A stretch of 64,000 nt of DNA from JBOCEF01 sp047610385 (GCA_047610385.1 JBLGAC010000018.1:1-64000); one strand, 5' to 3'. Numbered from the stretch's first letter, positions 46,312 to 55,532 are shown. Notes: generated by a model from the letters alone, not told the origin. A program made the numbers and translations.

Positions 46312-48594
46312 ATGTCCGCATTCGCCGCCCCCATTGCCGAGCAGATCTGGGACATGAAATACCGGCTGAAGACGGCTGATGGTGCGCCGCTGGACGTGAC
46401 GGTTGATGACACCTGGACCCGCATCGCCAACGCGCTGGCTGGACCTGAGGCTGATCCCGCCGCCTGGGCCCCCAAATTTCGCGCCGCATTGCAAGATTTC
46501 CGGTTTCTGCCCGCGGGCCGGATTGTGGCCGGGGCCGGGACGGGCCGGGCGGTGACGCTGTTCAACTGCTTTGTGATGGGCACGATCCCCGACAATATGG
46601 AAGGGATCTTTCAGGGCCTGAAAGAAGCCGCGCTGACGCTTCAGCAAGGCGGCGGCATCGGCTATGATTTCTCAACCATCCGGCCCAAGGGGGCGAAAGT
46701 GTCGGGGGTGGCGGCGGATGCGTCTGGCCCGATCCCGTTCATGGATGTGTGGGATGCGATGTGCCGCACGATCATGTCCGCAGGCAGCCGCCGCGGTGCC
46801 ATGATGGCCACCCTGCGCTGCGATCACCCCGACATCGAAGCGTTCATTGAGGCCAAGCGCGACCCCGTGCGCCTGCGCATGTTCAACCTGTCGGTCCTGA
46901 TCACCGACCCGTTCATGGCGGCGGTGAAGGCTGACGGCCCGTGGGATCTGGTGTTCGACGGCGCAACCTACCGCACGGTGCGCGCGCGCGATCTTTGGGA
47001 CAAGATCATGGGCGCGACCTATGATTTTGCCGAACCGGGGGTGATTTTCATCGACCGGATCAACACCCTCAACAACCTGAGCTACACTGAGACGATCGCC
47101 GCCACCAACCCGTGTGGGGAACAGCCGCTGCCGCCCTATGGTGCGTGCCTGCTCGGCTCTATCAACCTTGCGCGTCTGGTGGACGACCCGTTCGGCCCGG
47201 GCGCAGCGCTGGACGAAGACGCGCTGGCCGACCTGACCGCCACCGCGGTGCGGATGATGGACAATGTGGTCGACGCCTCGCGCTTTCCGCTGCCCGAACA
47301 GGCGCATGAGGCAAAGGCCAAGCGGCGCATCGGCCTTGGCGTCACCGGGCTTGCGGACGCATTGCTGATGACCGGCCTGCGCTATGGCAGCCCGGAGGCC
47401 GCGGCACAGACCGGCGCATGGCTGCGCATCCTCGCGCGTGCCGCCTATCTGTGCAGCGCCGATCTGGCGGCCGAAAAAGGGTCGTTCCCGCTGTTTGACC
47501 AAGACGCGATTCTGAACGCGCCGATGGTAAAGGCGCTGGGCGATGACGTGGCCGACGCGATCCGGGAAAAGGGGCTGCGCAACGCGCTTTTGACGTCGAT
47601 CGCGCCGACGGGGACCATCAGCCTGCTGGCGGGCAATGTCAGCTCGGGGATCGAGCCAGTGTTCGCCCTGACCTACACCCGCAAAGTGCTGAACCCCGAC
47701 GGCACGCGCACCGAGCAAGAGGTCGCCGATTACGCCCTTTCGGTCTGGCGCGACCGCTTCGGCGACGCCCCCCTGCCGGACCATTTCGTCGACGCGCAGA
47801 CCCTGGCGCCTGAGGACCATGTCCGCATGCAGGCCGCGGCGCAGGAATGGGTGGACAGCTCCATCTCCAAAACCATCAACGTGCCGGCGGACATTGATTT
47901 TGACACGTTCAAGAATGTGTATCTGAGCGCTTGGGACCAAGGCTGCAAAGGCTGCACCACGTATCGGCCCAACGACATCACCGGATCGGTGCTGTCAGTG
48001 GCCGCCGCCCCTGCGCCTGTGCCTGTGCCTGTGCCTGCCGCCGTGCCTGTTTCTGCGCCGACCCAAGGTGACTGGGCCGCCCACCCGATGGACCGCCCAT
48101 CCGAACTGCCGGGCCGCACCTACAAGATCAAATGGCCCGAGAGCGAACACGCCATCTACATCACCCTCAACGACGTGATGGAGGACGGACGCCCGCGGCC
48201 CTTTGAGGTGTTCATCAACTCCAAAAACATGGAGCATTTCGCTTGGACCGTGGCGCTGACGCGCATGATCTCAGCGGTGTTCCGCCGCGGCGGTGATGTC
48301 AGCTTTGTGGGTGAGGAACTGAAGGCCGTGTTCGACCCGCGCGGCGGGGCGTGGATGCAGGGGCGTTATGTTCCCTCAATCCTTGCGGCCATCGGCGAGG
48401 TGATCGAGCGGCACATGGTCGAGATCGGCTTTCTTGATGGCGCGGGCCGCGGCGCCCGTCTTGATCCGTCCGCTTCGCCCAAACCGCAGGCACGTCCGCG
48501 CGGCCCCGCCTGTCCCAATTGCGGACAATACGCCATGCGCATGTCTGAAGGCTGCATGACCTGCGGGGAATGTGGCCATTCGAAATGCGGCTGA
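46312..48594 (+). CDS. nrdJ: Adenosylcobalamin-dependent ribonucleotide reductase (class II)
   Basis: 760 residues from ATG 46312, after TTGGAGAACCCCAA. Core motifs are LPAGRIVAGAGTG near the start, FNCFVMG with the reducing Cys, GGGIGYDFSTIRPKGA, SRRGAMMATL, and the catalytic loop NPCGEQPLPPYGACLLGSINL with the radical Cys. APTGTISLLAG and SSISKTINVP follow. A Pro/Val/Ala linker at about 565-582 separates the catalytic barrel from a TSCPD-like region with RRGGDVS. The C-terminus has CPNCGQYAMRMSEGCMTCGECG, a Cys cluster seen in class II enzymes. It makes deoxynucleotides from ribonucleotides without oxygen, using B12. I looked upstream for a cobalamin riboswitch and saw none. Confidence 0.95.
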   Translation: MSAFAAPIAEQIWDMKYRLKTADGAPLDVTVDDTWTRIANALAGPEADPAAWAPKFRAALQDFRFLPAGRIVAGAGTGRAVTLFNCFVMGTIPDNMEGIFQGLKEAALTLQQGGGIGYDFSTIRPKGAKVSGVAADASGPIPFMDVWDAMCRTIMSAGSRRGAMMATLRCDHPDIEAFIEAKRDPVRLRMFNLSVLITDPFMAAVKADGPWDLVFDGATYRTVRARDLWDKIMGATYDFAEPGVIFIDRINTLNNLSYTETIAATNPCGEQPLPPYGACLLGSINLARLVDDPFGPGAALDEDALADLTATAVRMMDNVVDASRFPLPEQAHEAKAKRRIGLGVTGLADALLMTGLRYGSPEAAAQTGAWLRILARAAYLCSADLAAEKGSFPLFDQDAILNAPMVKALGDDVADAIREKGLRNALLTSIAPTGTISLLAGNVSSGIEPVFALTYTRKVLNPDGTRTEQEVADYALSVWRDRFGDAPLPDHFVDAQTLAPEDHVRMQAAAQEWVDSSISKTINVPADIDFDTFKNVYLSAWDQGCKGCTTYRPNDITGSVLSVAAAPAPVPVPVPAAVPVSAPTQGDWAAHPMDRPSELPGRTYKIKWPESEHAIYITLNDVMEDGRPRPFEVFINSKNMEHFAWTVALTRMISAVFRRGGDVSFVGEELKAVFDPRGGAWMQGRYVPSILAAIGEVIERHMVEIGFLDGAGRGARLDPSASPKPQARPRGPACPNCGQYAMRMSEGCMTCGECGHSKCG

Positions 48595-49244
48595 GGCGGC
48601 GCAGCGAATCACGAGATCGTTACAATTGCGCAATGAAGTTTGTTTGATTCGAATCAGTCGTCATGAATCGTTACCCATTTCTTTGGTCAGCTGCGGTGGG
48701 CGCTTGGCTTTTTTTGATCAAAAAATAGGCAATTTGTGCGATATGACGCAACGTCAACGCATCTCTAGGTTGAAGGAATCGGGATCTTTATCCCCCAGAG
48801 TGGAAAGCGCACATTCCTAAAGATTTGGTGAACGATTTCGCCTCGACTCCGCTCAGTATCGCGGCAGAATGGTTTTGTTCCCGTCCGCGGGGCTGCGTAT
48901 GTTTTTTCGGGATTGCGTATCGAAGCCCGAACTGTTGCGTGCCGACCGCGTCAGCGTATCGACGCGTACAACCGCGCCTTCCCGCCTAACGGGATTGGGG
49001 GGCGCAGCGTAAAAGGTTGCACACGAGACCTGCGTTCGGTCTTCGTATCATTAGATGAACGGCAATGTAGTGCCGTTTATACGCCGGAGAGGGAATGGTG
49101 CCCCCACGCGCCCTCTCCTCTCCGGCACACATGCGTAAAATTCGGCGCCCAGCCGAGCCTCTCCCGCCTGCGTAGCCTATCGGGAGAGGCTGCTGCCGCC
49201 AGGCACCGCTGGACCCCGACGCTGATCCGCGGCACATCTTCCCC
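48595..49244. other. 650-bp AT-richer intergenic region with palindromes
   Basis: No gene supported. It has lower GC than its surroundings and contains a palindrome (T6-GATC-A6) at 48710-48725 and a long hairpin at 49156-49191. It must include the promoter of the P450 gene. A 137-codon frame over 48913-49326 has no coding character. Confidence 0.5.
49156..49191. promoter_or_regulatory. Long hairpin upstream of the P450 gene
   Basis: Arms AGCCTCTCCCG and CGGGAGAGGCT pair perfectly over 11 bp around a 14-base loop. It ends 53 bp before the ATG. It may be a leader structure, an operator or a terminator of upstream transcription. No U-tract follows. Confidence 0.45.
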
Positions 49245-50465
49245 ATGCGCTCATTCAACCTGTCGCCCCGCGATCCCGATTTTGCGCAGGACCCGTTTCC
49301 TGCCTATGAAGCCATGCGCGCCATGATCGGCGCCGACGGCCCGCGCGCGGTGATGTGGGACGATCTCGCCATGCCGGTGTTTGTGAACCATGCGGACGTG
49401 TCCGCCGGGCTCAGGGACCGCGGATTTGGGCGCGAAGTGCTGCATGTGGCCACGCGCGAAGACCTCGGCTGGCCACCCGATCCGCCCCATCTGGCATCAT
49501 TTCGGGCCTTTGAACAAAATTCCCTGCTGGACCGCGAACCGCCCGCGCACACCCGCCTGCGCAGGCTGGTGCTGCACGGGTTCACCAGCCGCGCCATCGC
49601 CCGCGCGGCGCCGGGGATTGCGGCGATCGCCCATGGGTTGATCGACAGCTTTGGCCCCGCGCCCGACATCGTGGCCGATTATGCGCGGCAGCTTCCTTTG
49701 CTGGTGATCGCCGATCTGATGGGGGTTCCGCGCGATGCGGCGCAGGATATGTTGCGCTGGTCGGGCGACATGGTCGGCATCTATCAAGCGCGCCGCGACC
49801 GCGCGGCCGAAGACGCCTGCGTCGCCGCCACCATCGCCTTCACCGCTTTCATGGAGGACGTGATCGCCGCACGCCGCCGCCACCCCGGCACCGCGTTGAT
49901 CGACGATCTGATCGCGGCGGAGGCTGAGGGCGACCGCCTGAGCGGGGCGGAGCTGGTGTCCACCTGCATTCTGCTGATGAACGCGGGGCATGAGGCGACG
50001 TCCTCGGCCATCGCGAACGCTGTCCATACGGTGCTGGCCCATGATCTGGCCCGCGATGTGTTCGCCGGGCCGGGGGGCGACCGGATGGTGGATGAATTGC
50101 TACGCTGGGACCCGCCCTTGCACCTGTTCACCCGTTTCGTGCTGTCAGATCAGGTGTTTGGCGGCGTGGCGCTGAAACGCGGCGATGAAATCGGCCTGCT
50201 GCTGGCCGGTGCCGGGCGCGACGGCGCGGTGTTCGATGATCCCGCCCGGATCAACCCGAACCGGGCCAACGCGGGCGCGCATCTGGCGTTCGGCGCCGGC
50301 ATCCATTTCTGCGTCGGCGGCCCGCTGGCCCGGATGGAGCTGAGGATCGCATTGGCGACCCTGTTCGCGCGTCTGCCGGACCTGACCGCGGTGGCCCCGG
50401 CGCAGTTTGCCGACCGATGGCATTTTCGCTGCCTTGAGACGCTTATGGTTGCGCAGAAAATATGA
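49245..50465 (+). CDS. Cytochrome P450
   Basis: 406 residues from ATG 49245, a normal length for soluble bacterial P450s. The I-helix oxygen-activation motif is MNAGHEATSS (AGHEAT for the usual AGxxT). The K-helix ExxR is in DELLRWDPP, and the heme-binding loop is FGAGIHFCVGGPLARME with the Cys ligand. DREPPAHTRLRRLVLHGFTSRA is the typical C-helix. There is no membrane anchor, so it is cytosolic. Sequence style (CYP107/CYP1xx-like) suggests hydroxylation of a small lipophilic compound, but the substrate is unknown. No ferredoxin or reductase gene is adjacent. Confidence 0.94.
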   Translation: MRSFNLSPRDPDFAQDPFPAYEAMRAMIGADGPRAVMWDDLAMPVFVNHADVSAGLRDRGFGREVLHVATREDLGWPPDPPHLASFRAFEQNSLLDREPPAHTRLRRLVLHGFTSRAIARAAPGIAAIAHGLIDSFGPAPDIVADYARQLPLLVIADLMGVPRDAAQDMLRWSGDMVGIYQARRDRAAEDACVAATIAFTAFMEDVIAARRRHPGTALIDDLIAAEAEGDRLSGAELVSTCILLMNAGHEATSSAIANAVHTVLAHDLARDVFAGPGGDRMVDELLRWDPPLHLFTRFVLSDQVFGGVALKRGDEIGLLLAGAGRDGAVFDDPARINPNRANAGAHLAFGAGIHFCVGGPLARMELRIALATLFARLPDLTAVAPAQFADRWHFRCLETLMVAQKI

Positions 50466-50654
50466 ACAAATCGCGGAAGCTGCGTGCGGAAATCTATCAA
50501 TCCTAACAACGGGCACCTATATCAAGCTGTCACATGCAAGCGCAGCGCATCTGCAGCGCGGCAGGCCCCGGCATCCACGCGCATCCGCAAACAGCTAAGC
50601 CCGCGCGCAAGGGCAAACAGCTAAAACGACATCGTGTTTCAGGAGCTGAATTTC

Positions 50655-51686
50655 ATGCTGGCAGATCTCCCCGTCTCTCTCGACACCGGTGCCACTTTGG
50701 CACTGCTGATCTTCGCGCTGATCCTTGTCGTTCTTACGGTCAAGTCGGTCCCGCAGGGCGAGGAATGGACCGTGGAGCGGTTCGGCCGCTACACCCGCAC
50801 GCTGACGCCGGGCATGAATTTCGTGATCCCGGTGATGGACCGCGTCGGCAAAAAGCTGAACATGATGGAAACCGTGCTCGACATCGATGGGCAGGAGGTG
50901 ATCACCCGCGACAACGTGCAGGTGCAGGCCGATGCCATCGCGTTTTTCCAGATCATCGACGCCGCCGCCGCCGCCTATGAGGTGCGCGATCTGTTCCGCG
51001 CGCTCAACAATCTGGCCCAGACCAACATCCGTACCGTGATCGGCGCGATGGATCTGGATGATGTGCTGTCGAACCGTGACCTGATCAACGTCAAGCTGCT
51101 GGGCGTGATTGACGAAGTCGCAACCCCTTGGGGCGTCAAGGTCACGCGCGTTGAGATCAAGGACCTGTCGCCGCCCAAGGACATCATCGCGTCCATGGCC
51201 CGCCAGATGAAGGCGGAGCGTGACAAGCGCGCTGAGATCCTGACCGCCGAAGGCCGCAAACAGGGCGCGATTCTTGAGGCTGAGGGCCTGCGCGAGGCCC
51301 AGATCCGAGAGGCTGAGGGCCGACGTGAGGCCGCATTCCTGGACGCTGAGGCCCGAGAGCGGTCCGCCGAGGCAGAAGCCAAGGCCACCGCCATGGTGTC
51401 GCGCGCCATCGCTGAGGGCGACATCCAAGCGATAAACTACTTCGTCGCCCAGAAATACACTGAGGCGCTGCAAGGCATCGCCTCGTCGCCGTCGTCCAAG
51501 GTGATCATGATGCCGCTCGAAGCATCAAGCATCATCGGGTCGGTCGCTGGCATCGCAGAAATCGCGCGCGAAGCCGTGGCCATGCGCACCGGCGGTGGCG
51601 GGGCTTCGCGCCCTGCGCCCAAGCCCAAGCTGGCGCCCAAACCGGTTGATGAGCCCCAGCCCTCCGGCCCGTGGGATGACGCATGA
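50655..51686 (+). CDS. SPFH/band 7 membrane protein (stomatin/QmcA-like)
   Basis: 343 residues from ATG 50655, with AGGAG nine bases upstream; a GTG at 50634 overlaps that site. One N-terminal transmembrane helix (about 10-30) is followed by the SPFH domain (about 40-190): VPQGEEWTVERFGRYTRTLTPGMNFVIP, QEVITRDNVQVQADAIAFFQI and NRDLINVKLLGVIDEVATPWGVKVTRVEIKDL. A long Glu/Arg/Ala coiled coil (about 190-265) and a Pro-rich tail complete it. Such proteins form membrane rings and support quality control or lipid microdomains. The stop overlaps the NfeD start by four bases, and SPFH and NfeD commonly act together. Confidence 0.94.
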   Translation: MLADLPVSLDTGATLALLIFALILVVLTVKSVPQGEEWTVERFGRYTRTLTPGMNFVIPVMDRVGKKLNMMETVLDIDGQEVITRDNVQVQADAIAFFQIIDAAAAAYEVRDLFRALNNLAQTNIRTVIGAMDLDDVLSNRDLINVKLLGVIDEVATPWGVKVTRVEIKDLSPPKDIIASMARQMKAERDKRAEILTAEGRKQGAILEAEGLREAQIREAEGRREAAFLDAEARERSAEAEAKATAMVSRAIAEGDIQAINYFVAQKYTEALQGIASSPSSKVIMMPLEASSIIGSVAGIAEIAREAVAMRTGGGGASRPAPKPKLAPKPVDEPQPSGPWDDA

Positions 51687-52165
51687 GCGATATCGCGATC
51701 TTCGCGCCGCTTGACGGGGTCTCACCTTGGCTGTGGCTGACATTCGCGCTGGTTCTGGGGGCGATTGAGCTGGTCGCGACCTCGTTCTTCCTGGTGTGGC
51801 TTGCGCCTGCCGCGCTCAGCGTCGCGCTGGCATTGGTGCTGGCGCCGGATCTGAGCGGGACCGTGCAGTCAGCGCTGTTTGCCGTGCTGTCGGTTGCGTT
51901 CACCTTTGCCGGACGGGCATGGCTGAAGGGCCGGGCGGGGCAGGGCGCGGGGCGTCCCGTGCTCAACCGCCGGGCCGCAGCGCTGATCGGGCGCCGCGCC
52001 ACGGTGGTCGAAGCCTTTGACAGCGGCGTTGGGGTGGTTGAAATCGACGGTGCCCTGTGGCGCGCACGCTTGGCACCGGGCGGCGATGTTTCCGCGCCCT
52101 CCGAAGGTGCCCATGCCGAAATCTGCGGTGTTGAGGGCGCGGTGTTGGTGGTTTCACCGGCCTGA
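51683..52165 (+). CDS. NfeD-like OB-fold membrane protein
   Basis: 160 residues from ATG 51683, overlapping the SPFH gene (ATGA). Two to three hydrophobic segments (about 15-35, 35-52, 57-75) are followed by a small OB-fold domain (about 90-158) with LIGRRATVVEAFDSGVGVVEIDGALWRAR and a terminal GAVLVVSP. This is the short NfeD type without the ClpP-like protease domain. It probably binds or stabilises the SPFH ring in the inner membrane. Confidence 0.92.
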   Translation: MSDIAIFAPLDGVSPWLWLTFALVLGAIELVATSFFLVWLAPAALSVALALVLAPDLSGTVQSALFAVLSVAFTFAGRAWLKGRAGQGAGRPVLNRRAAALIGRRATVVEAFDSGVGVVEIDGALWRARLAPGGDVSAPSEGAHAEICGVEGAVLVVSPA

Positions 52166-52300
52166 TCGGCTGCGCACCAACGCGCCGCCCGTCAACGCGC
52201 TGGCGCAAGCGCAGCGGGTTGGCTAGGGTTGACCCTGTGGTGCCGGGTTACGCTGCGCACAGGTTTGCTTTGCGTGACGGATGAGTTGGGAGAGTGACGT

Positions 52301-53416
52301 ATGCGCTTTTTGGCGATGACAGGGGCAGCCGCGCTTTTTCTCGGGACCACGGGCGCTGCCTATGCCCAAGCCATCGCCTGCGGAAGCGAATATGTCATCG
52401 CCCGCGGTGACACCTTGCAGGCGATCGCATTGCGCGCCTACGGGGTCGGCAATTTCCAACTGATCTATCTGGCGAACGCTGATGTGATCGGCGTCAATCC
52501 CAACCTTATCGAAGTGGGCATGCGCCTGAACATCCCCTGTCTTGGGGATACGGCCGCGGCCCCTGCCGCGCCAACAGCGCCCGCCGCCGCAGCGCCTGCC
52601 ACGCAACCTGCGCCGGTAGCCGCAGCAGGTGCCCCGCTGGTCGCCGCCACTGTGCGCCCGGTGCCTGAGGGCGCCGCGCCCCGGCGCGGCGCACGGTTCA
52701 TTGGCATCGACGGCAACGCGCCCTTCAGCGACAGCGACCTTCCCGGCGGCGGGCTGTTCACGGAACTGCTTTCGCTGGCCATGAAACGCGCGGGCGGCGA
52801 TGCTGGCGACATTGGCTTTGCCCCCGACTGGCCCGCCCAGTTGACCGCGCTTTTGCCAGACGGCGGCTATGAGGTTGGCTTTCCCTGGGTGCGCCCTGAC
52901 TGCGAGCGTCCCGCGACGCTGGGCGCCGAAAGCCGCGCGCGCTGCCGCAGCTTTGAATTCTCGGACTCGTTCTTTGATGTGGTGCTGAGCTTTTATACCC
53001 TCCGCGGGTCTGAATACGAAGGTGCTGATTCGCACGAAGACCTGCTCGGTGCCCGTCTGTGCCGCCCCGATGGCATGTTCGTCGGCGATCTTGAGGCTGA
53101 GGGCCTCGTGGAGCCGAACGTCTCGCTGGTCGCCCCCTCTACCGCGCAGGACTGCTTTGCAGCGCTGCTGGTCGGAGAGGTGAACGTGGTCACCATGGAT
53201 GCCCTCACCGCCGAAAAGACCCTGGAGACCGTGTCCGGCGCATCGCGCAAGGTCTTGGAGCTGGAGGGGCTGGCCACGTTGCAGACGCTGCATGCCGTGG
53301 CCTCGCGCACTTCGCCCGATGGGCGCGCTGCGCTGGCCCGGCTCAATGATGGGCTGCGGGTGATGCGCGCCTCTGGCGAATGGTTCGCCGCGGTGCAAAA
53401 GCATCAGTCCGAATAA
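52301..53416 (+). CDS. Periplasmic LysM and solute-binding-like fusion protein
   Basis: 371 residues. Signal peptide 1-23 (cleavage after AYA). Residues about 27-78 are a LysM module (YVIARGDTLQAIALRAYGVGNFQLIYLANADVI...VGMRLNIP). An Ala/Pro linker covers 80-125. Residues about 130-365 form a family-3 solute-binding (periplasmic-binding-protein) domain: FIGIDGNAPFSDSDLPGGGLFTELLSLAM, GFPWVRPDCERP and LPDGGYEVGF, with two pairs of Cys. LysM binds peptidoglycan, so the binding domain is tethered to the wall rather than free. No ABC transporter genes are adjacent, so it may be a sensor or scaffold. I recall this architecture in other Rhodobacterales, but no function. Confidence 0.82.
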   Translation: MRFLAMTGAAALFLGTTGAAYAQAIACGSEYVIARGDTLQAIALRAYGVGNFQLIYLANADVIGVNPNLIEVGMRLNIPCLGDTAAAPAAPTAPAAAAPATQPAPVAAAGAPLVAATVRPVPEGAAPRRGARFIGIDGNAPFSDSDLPGGGLFTELLSLAMKRAGGDAGDIGFAPDWPAQLTALLPDGGYEVGFPWVRPDCERPATLGAESRARCRSFEFSDSFFDVVLSFYTLRGSEYEGADSHEDLLGARLCRPDGMFVGDLEAEGLVEPNVSLVAPSTAQDCFAALLVGEVNVVTMDALTAEKTLETVSGASRKVLELEGLATLQTLHAVASRTSPDGRAALARLNDGLRVMRASGEWFAAVQKHQSE

Positions 53417-53479
53417 CAGCCGCCGCCGCTGCCGCGGGGCGATGCGGGGGGGGGGGTGCGATGTGGGTAAATGACATGG

Positions 53480-53504
53480 GGGCCGGTCCGGCGCGGACTG
53501 GCCC
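53480..53504. terminator. Bidirectional terminator between convergent genes
   Basis: Arms GGGCCGGTCCG and CGGACTGGCCC pair with one mismatch around GCG, followed by TTTG on the plus strand. It lies between the LysM fusion stop (53416) and the ChaC stop (53513). The G-tract at 53447-53457 beside it is unusually long. Confidence 0.5.
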
Positions 53505-53512
53505 TTTGACGT

Positions 53513-54112
53513 TCAAACCCCGTATCGCCCCGCGGCAGCGGCGGTCAGGGCGCGCACGGTTTCATCAAGGTATTCCATGCTTGGGTCATGCACGCCCAAC
53601 GTGCGCAGATGCGCGGCGGTGTTGTGCAAATAGTCCCGGTTCGGCCCGGCGGGGCCGGTTGACGCTGCGATGATCTCAGCCTGCTCGCGCAGCGACAGGC
53701 GCGCATAGGCCGGGTGGGTGCGGTCCATCGCATAGGCCAGCGCGCGCACGGGGCCGATCCCGTCAACCTGCAATGGGACCCATGCCTCCATATAAGACCG
53801 CGTGCCCATTTCCCGCTCATGCAGGTAATCGCGCACGGCGGGGGCGTTGGCGGCTGCCACGCGGAACGCCACGCCTTCGCAGATCTCATGGGGCGCGAAG
53901 TCCAGCGCCAGCACCAGTCCTGGGCGTTCAGGCGTGCCGCGATACCGGATTGAGCGCAGGCAGAACGACCGCCGCCAACCGCGAAGGGCGGCGCGGCGGG
54001 TCTCAGTTGCGTCAAATCCCGGGCGCCAGATCAGCGATCCGTAGCCGAAGACCCACAGGTCTCCGGCGGCCAGGGGGCCGGCAAGGTCGGGTGCAGGGCG
54101 CGGGATCATCAT
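53513..54112 (-). CDS. Glutathione-specific gamma-glutamylcyclotransferase (ChaC family)
   Basis: 199 residues from ATG 54112. The substrate loop is GYGSLIWRPGFD with VFGYGSL preceding, and the catalytic Glu-containing CEGVAFRV and GTRSYMEAWVPLQV follow. Later it has AGPNRDYLHNTAAHL. These are ChaC signatures; the enzyme splits glutathione into 5-oxoproline and Cys-Gly in the cytosol. There is no signal peptide. The gene is divergent from the DUF2125 gene and convergent with the LysM fusion. Confidence 0.92.
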   Translation of the reverse strand: MMIPRPAPDLAGPLAAGDLWVFGYGSLIWRPGFDATETRRAALRGWRRSFCLRSIRYRGTPERPGLVLALDFAPHEICEGVAFRVAAANAPAVRDYLHEREMGTRSYMEAWVPLQVDGIGPVRALAYAMDRTHPAYARLSLREQAEIIAASTGPAGPNRDYLHNTAAHLRTLGVHDPSMEYLDETVRALTAAAAGRYGV

Positions 54113-54264
54113 GGGCTGAGCTATAGCGCGGCGTGGCGCCGGGCGAAACTGCTGCCGGGGGCGCGGGGGCCTGTGAAAACGCGCCTCTCGCCTCTCGCCT
54201 CTCGCCCCTGTGCGCCGGAGCGCCTATATGGAGCGCAACTGCGCATCCTCAGAAAGGCACGTCC

Positions 54265-55317
54265 ATGCTGTCCGCGCCCAAAAGCATTATCGCGCTCGGC
54301 GTTGCCGCGATCCTGGCCCTGATGGGCTGGAGCATCTGGTGGTGGGTCGCTGCCACCGCCCAGCAGACCGCCGTCGCGGGCTGGCTGGAGGACCGCCGCG
54401 CCGATGGCTGGGCCGCTGAGGTCGCGCAAACCACGATGTCCGGCTATCCCAACCGGCTGGATCTGACGCTGACCGGGCTGGTGCTGGCCGACCCCAAGGC
54501 GGGCTGGGCGTGGTCGGCGCCTGCGCTGCGGTCCCATCAGCTCAGCTATCGCCCCAACGCGGCGATCGTGGTCTTTCCGCATGAGCAGACCCTGTCGATC
54601 CCCGGCGCGACGCTGACCGCGAAATCTGAGGATCTGCGCGCTTCGGCGGGCTTTCGTCCCTCAACGCGGCTGGGCCTGCGCCGTGCGGAGGTTGAGGGAA
54701 CCGCGATCAATCTGTCGCTTGCAGGCCCGGCAGTGCAGGGCTGGACCGCCTCAGCAGCCACCGCGCTGTTGGCGCTGCGTGAGGCGCAAACCCCAACGCC
54801 CGCGGACGGCCCCCATGCCTATGACGTGGCGTTGACCGCGACCGAGGTGCGCCTGCCTGTGTCGCTGCGTGCGATGCTTGGCCTTGGCGACGGGCTGCCT
54901 GAAGCGGCTGAGCGGCTGGAGATCGACGCTATCGCCAGCTTTGCCGCACCGCTGGATCTGGATGCAGTCGAAGGGGGCGGGCCGCGGCTGACCGCGCTGC
55001 GGCTGCGCCCGTCCACGCTGGTCTGGGGGCCACTGGGGCTGCGCGCCACCGGGCGGGTGGTGGTCGATGCCCAAGGCTACCCTGAGGGAGAGATGACGCT
55101 GCGCGCTGAGAACTGGCGCGCGGCGCTGGAGGCCGCGATCAGCGCCGGCGCGGTGGCTGAGAACATGGCCGATGCGGTGCGTGGCGGGATGGAGCTGATC
55201 GCTTTTCTCGCCGCCAAAGGTGATGGCCTTGAGGCCCCGCTGAGGTTTGAGCGCGGGCGCATGTTCCTCGGCCCCGTGCCGATTGGCGACGCCCCGCGTC
55301 TTCTGATCGGGCGCTGA
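54265..55317 (+). CDS. DUF2125 family protein, membrane-anchored
   Basis: 350 residues from ATG 54265; longer in-frame starts to 54133 add an unrelated Ala/Gly-rich stretch. One N-terminal transmembrane helix (about 7-30, LGVAAILALMGWSIWWW), then WLEDRRADGWAAEVAQTTMSGYPNRLDLTLTGL, the DUF2125 core. The rest is beta-rich and resembles lipid-binding beta-taco proteins of the envelope. Function is not known; the topology places the bulk in the periplasm. Members are conserved through Rhodobacterales and Rhizobiales. Confidence 0.85.
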   Translation: MLSAPKSIIALGVAAILALMGWSIWWWVAATAQQTAVAGWLEDRRADGWAAEVAQTTMSGYPNRLDLTLTGLVLADPKAGWAWSAPALRSHQLSYRPNAAIVVFPHEQTLSIPGATLTAKSEDLRASAGFRPSTRLGLRRAEVEGTAINLSLAGPAVQGWTASAATALLALREAQTPTPADGPHAYDVALTATEVRLPVSLRAMLGLGDGLPEAAERLEIDAIASFAAPLDLDAVEGGGPRLTALRLRPSTLVWGPLGLRATGRVVVDAQGYPEGEMTLRAENWRAALEAAISAGAVAENMADAVRGGMELIAFLAAKGDGLEAPLRFERGRMFLGPVPIGDAPRLLIGR

Positions 55318-55445
55318 CCGCCACCAAGCGCCGCGCCAACGGTTCCGCCCCTGCTGCGGTGGCACCCGCGGCGCGCTGCGAATGATGGCGCAGGTGGCCA
55401 GAAGCACCCCTTGCCAGCTGCGGACCGCGTGGATCGGTGCGCGTC

Positions 55446-55466
55446 GCCGCCGCGAAGCGCGGCGGC
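55446..55466. terminator. Hairpin between convergent DUF2125 and tyrA genes
   Basis: Arms GCCGCCGCG and CGCGGCGGC pair perfectly around AAG. The location, midway in the 215-bp convergent space, suggests a shared terminator, although no T-tract is present on either side. Confidence 0.45.
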
Positions 55467-55532
55467 CGGGCCGCGGCGGGGTCAATCCCCGCAAGGGCCG
55501 AGCGCGTCAGCAACAACCGCGCTGACGGCACT

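Noticed and set aside
48640..48660. tRNA-like T-loop (GATTCGAATC) downstream of nrdJ
   Set aside because: The short palindrome resembles a T-arm but no acceptor, D or anticodon arms can be folded around it.
48913..49326. 137-codon plus-strand ORF upstream of and overlapping the P450 start
   Set aside because: Its composition is not coding-like, it spans a perfect hairpin, and it overlaps a real gene in another frame.
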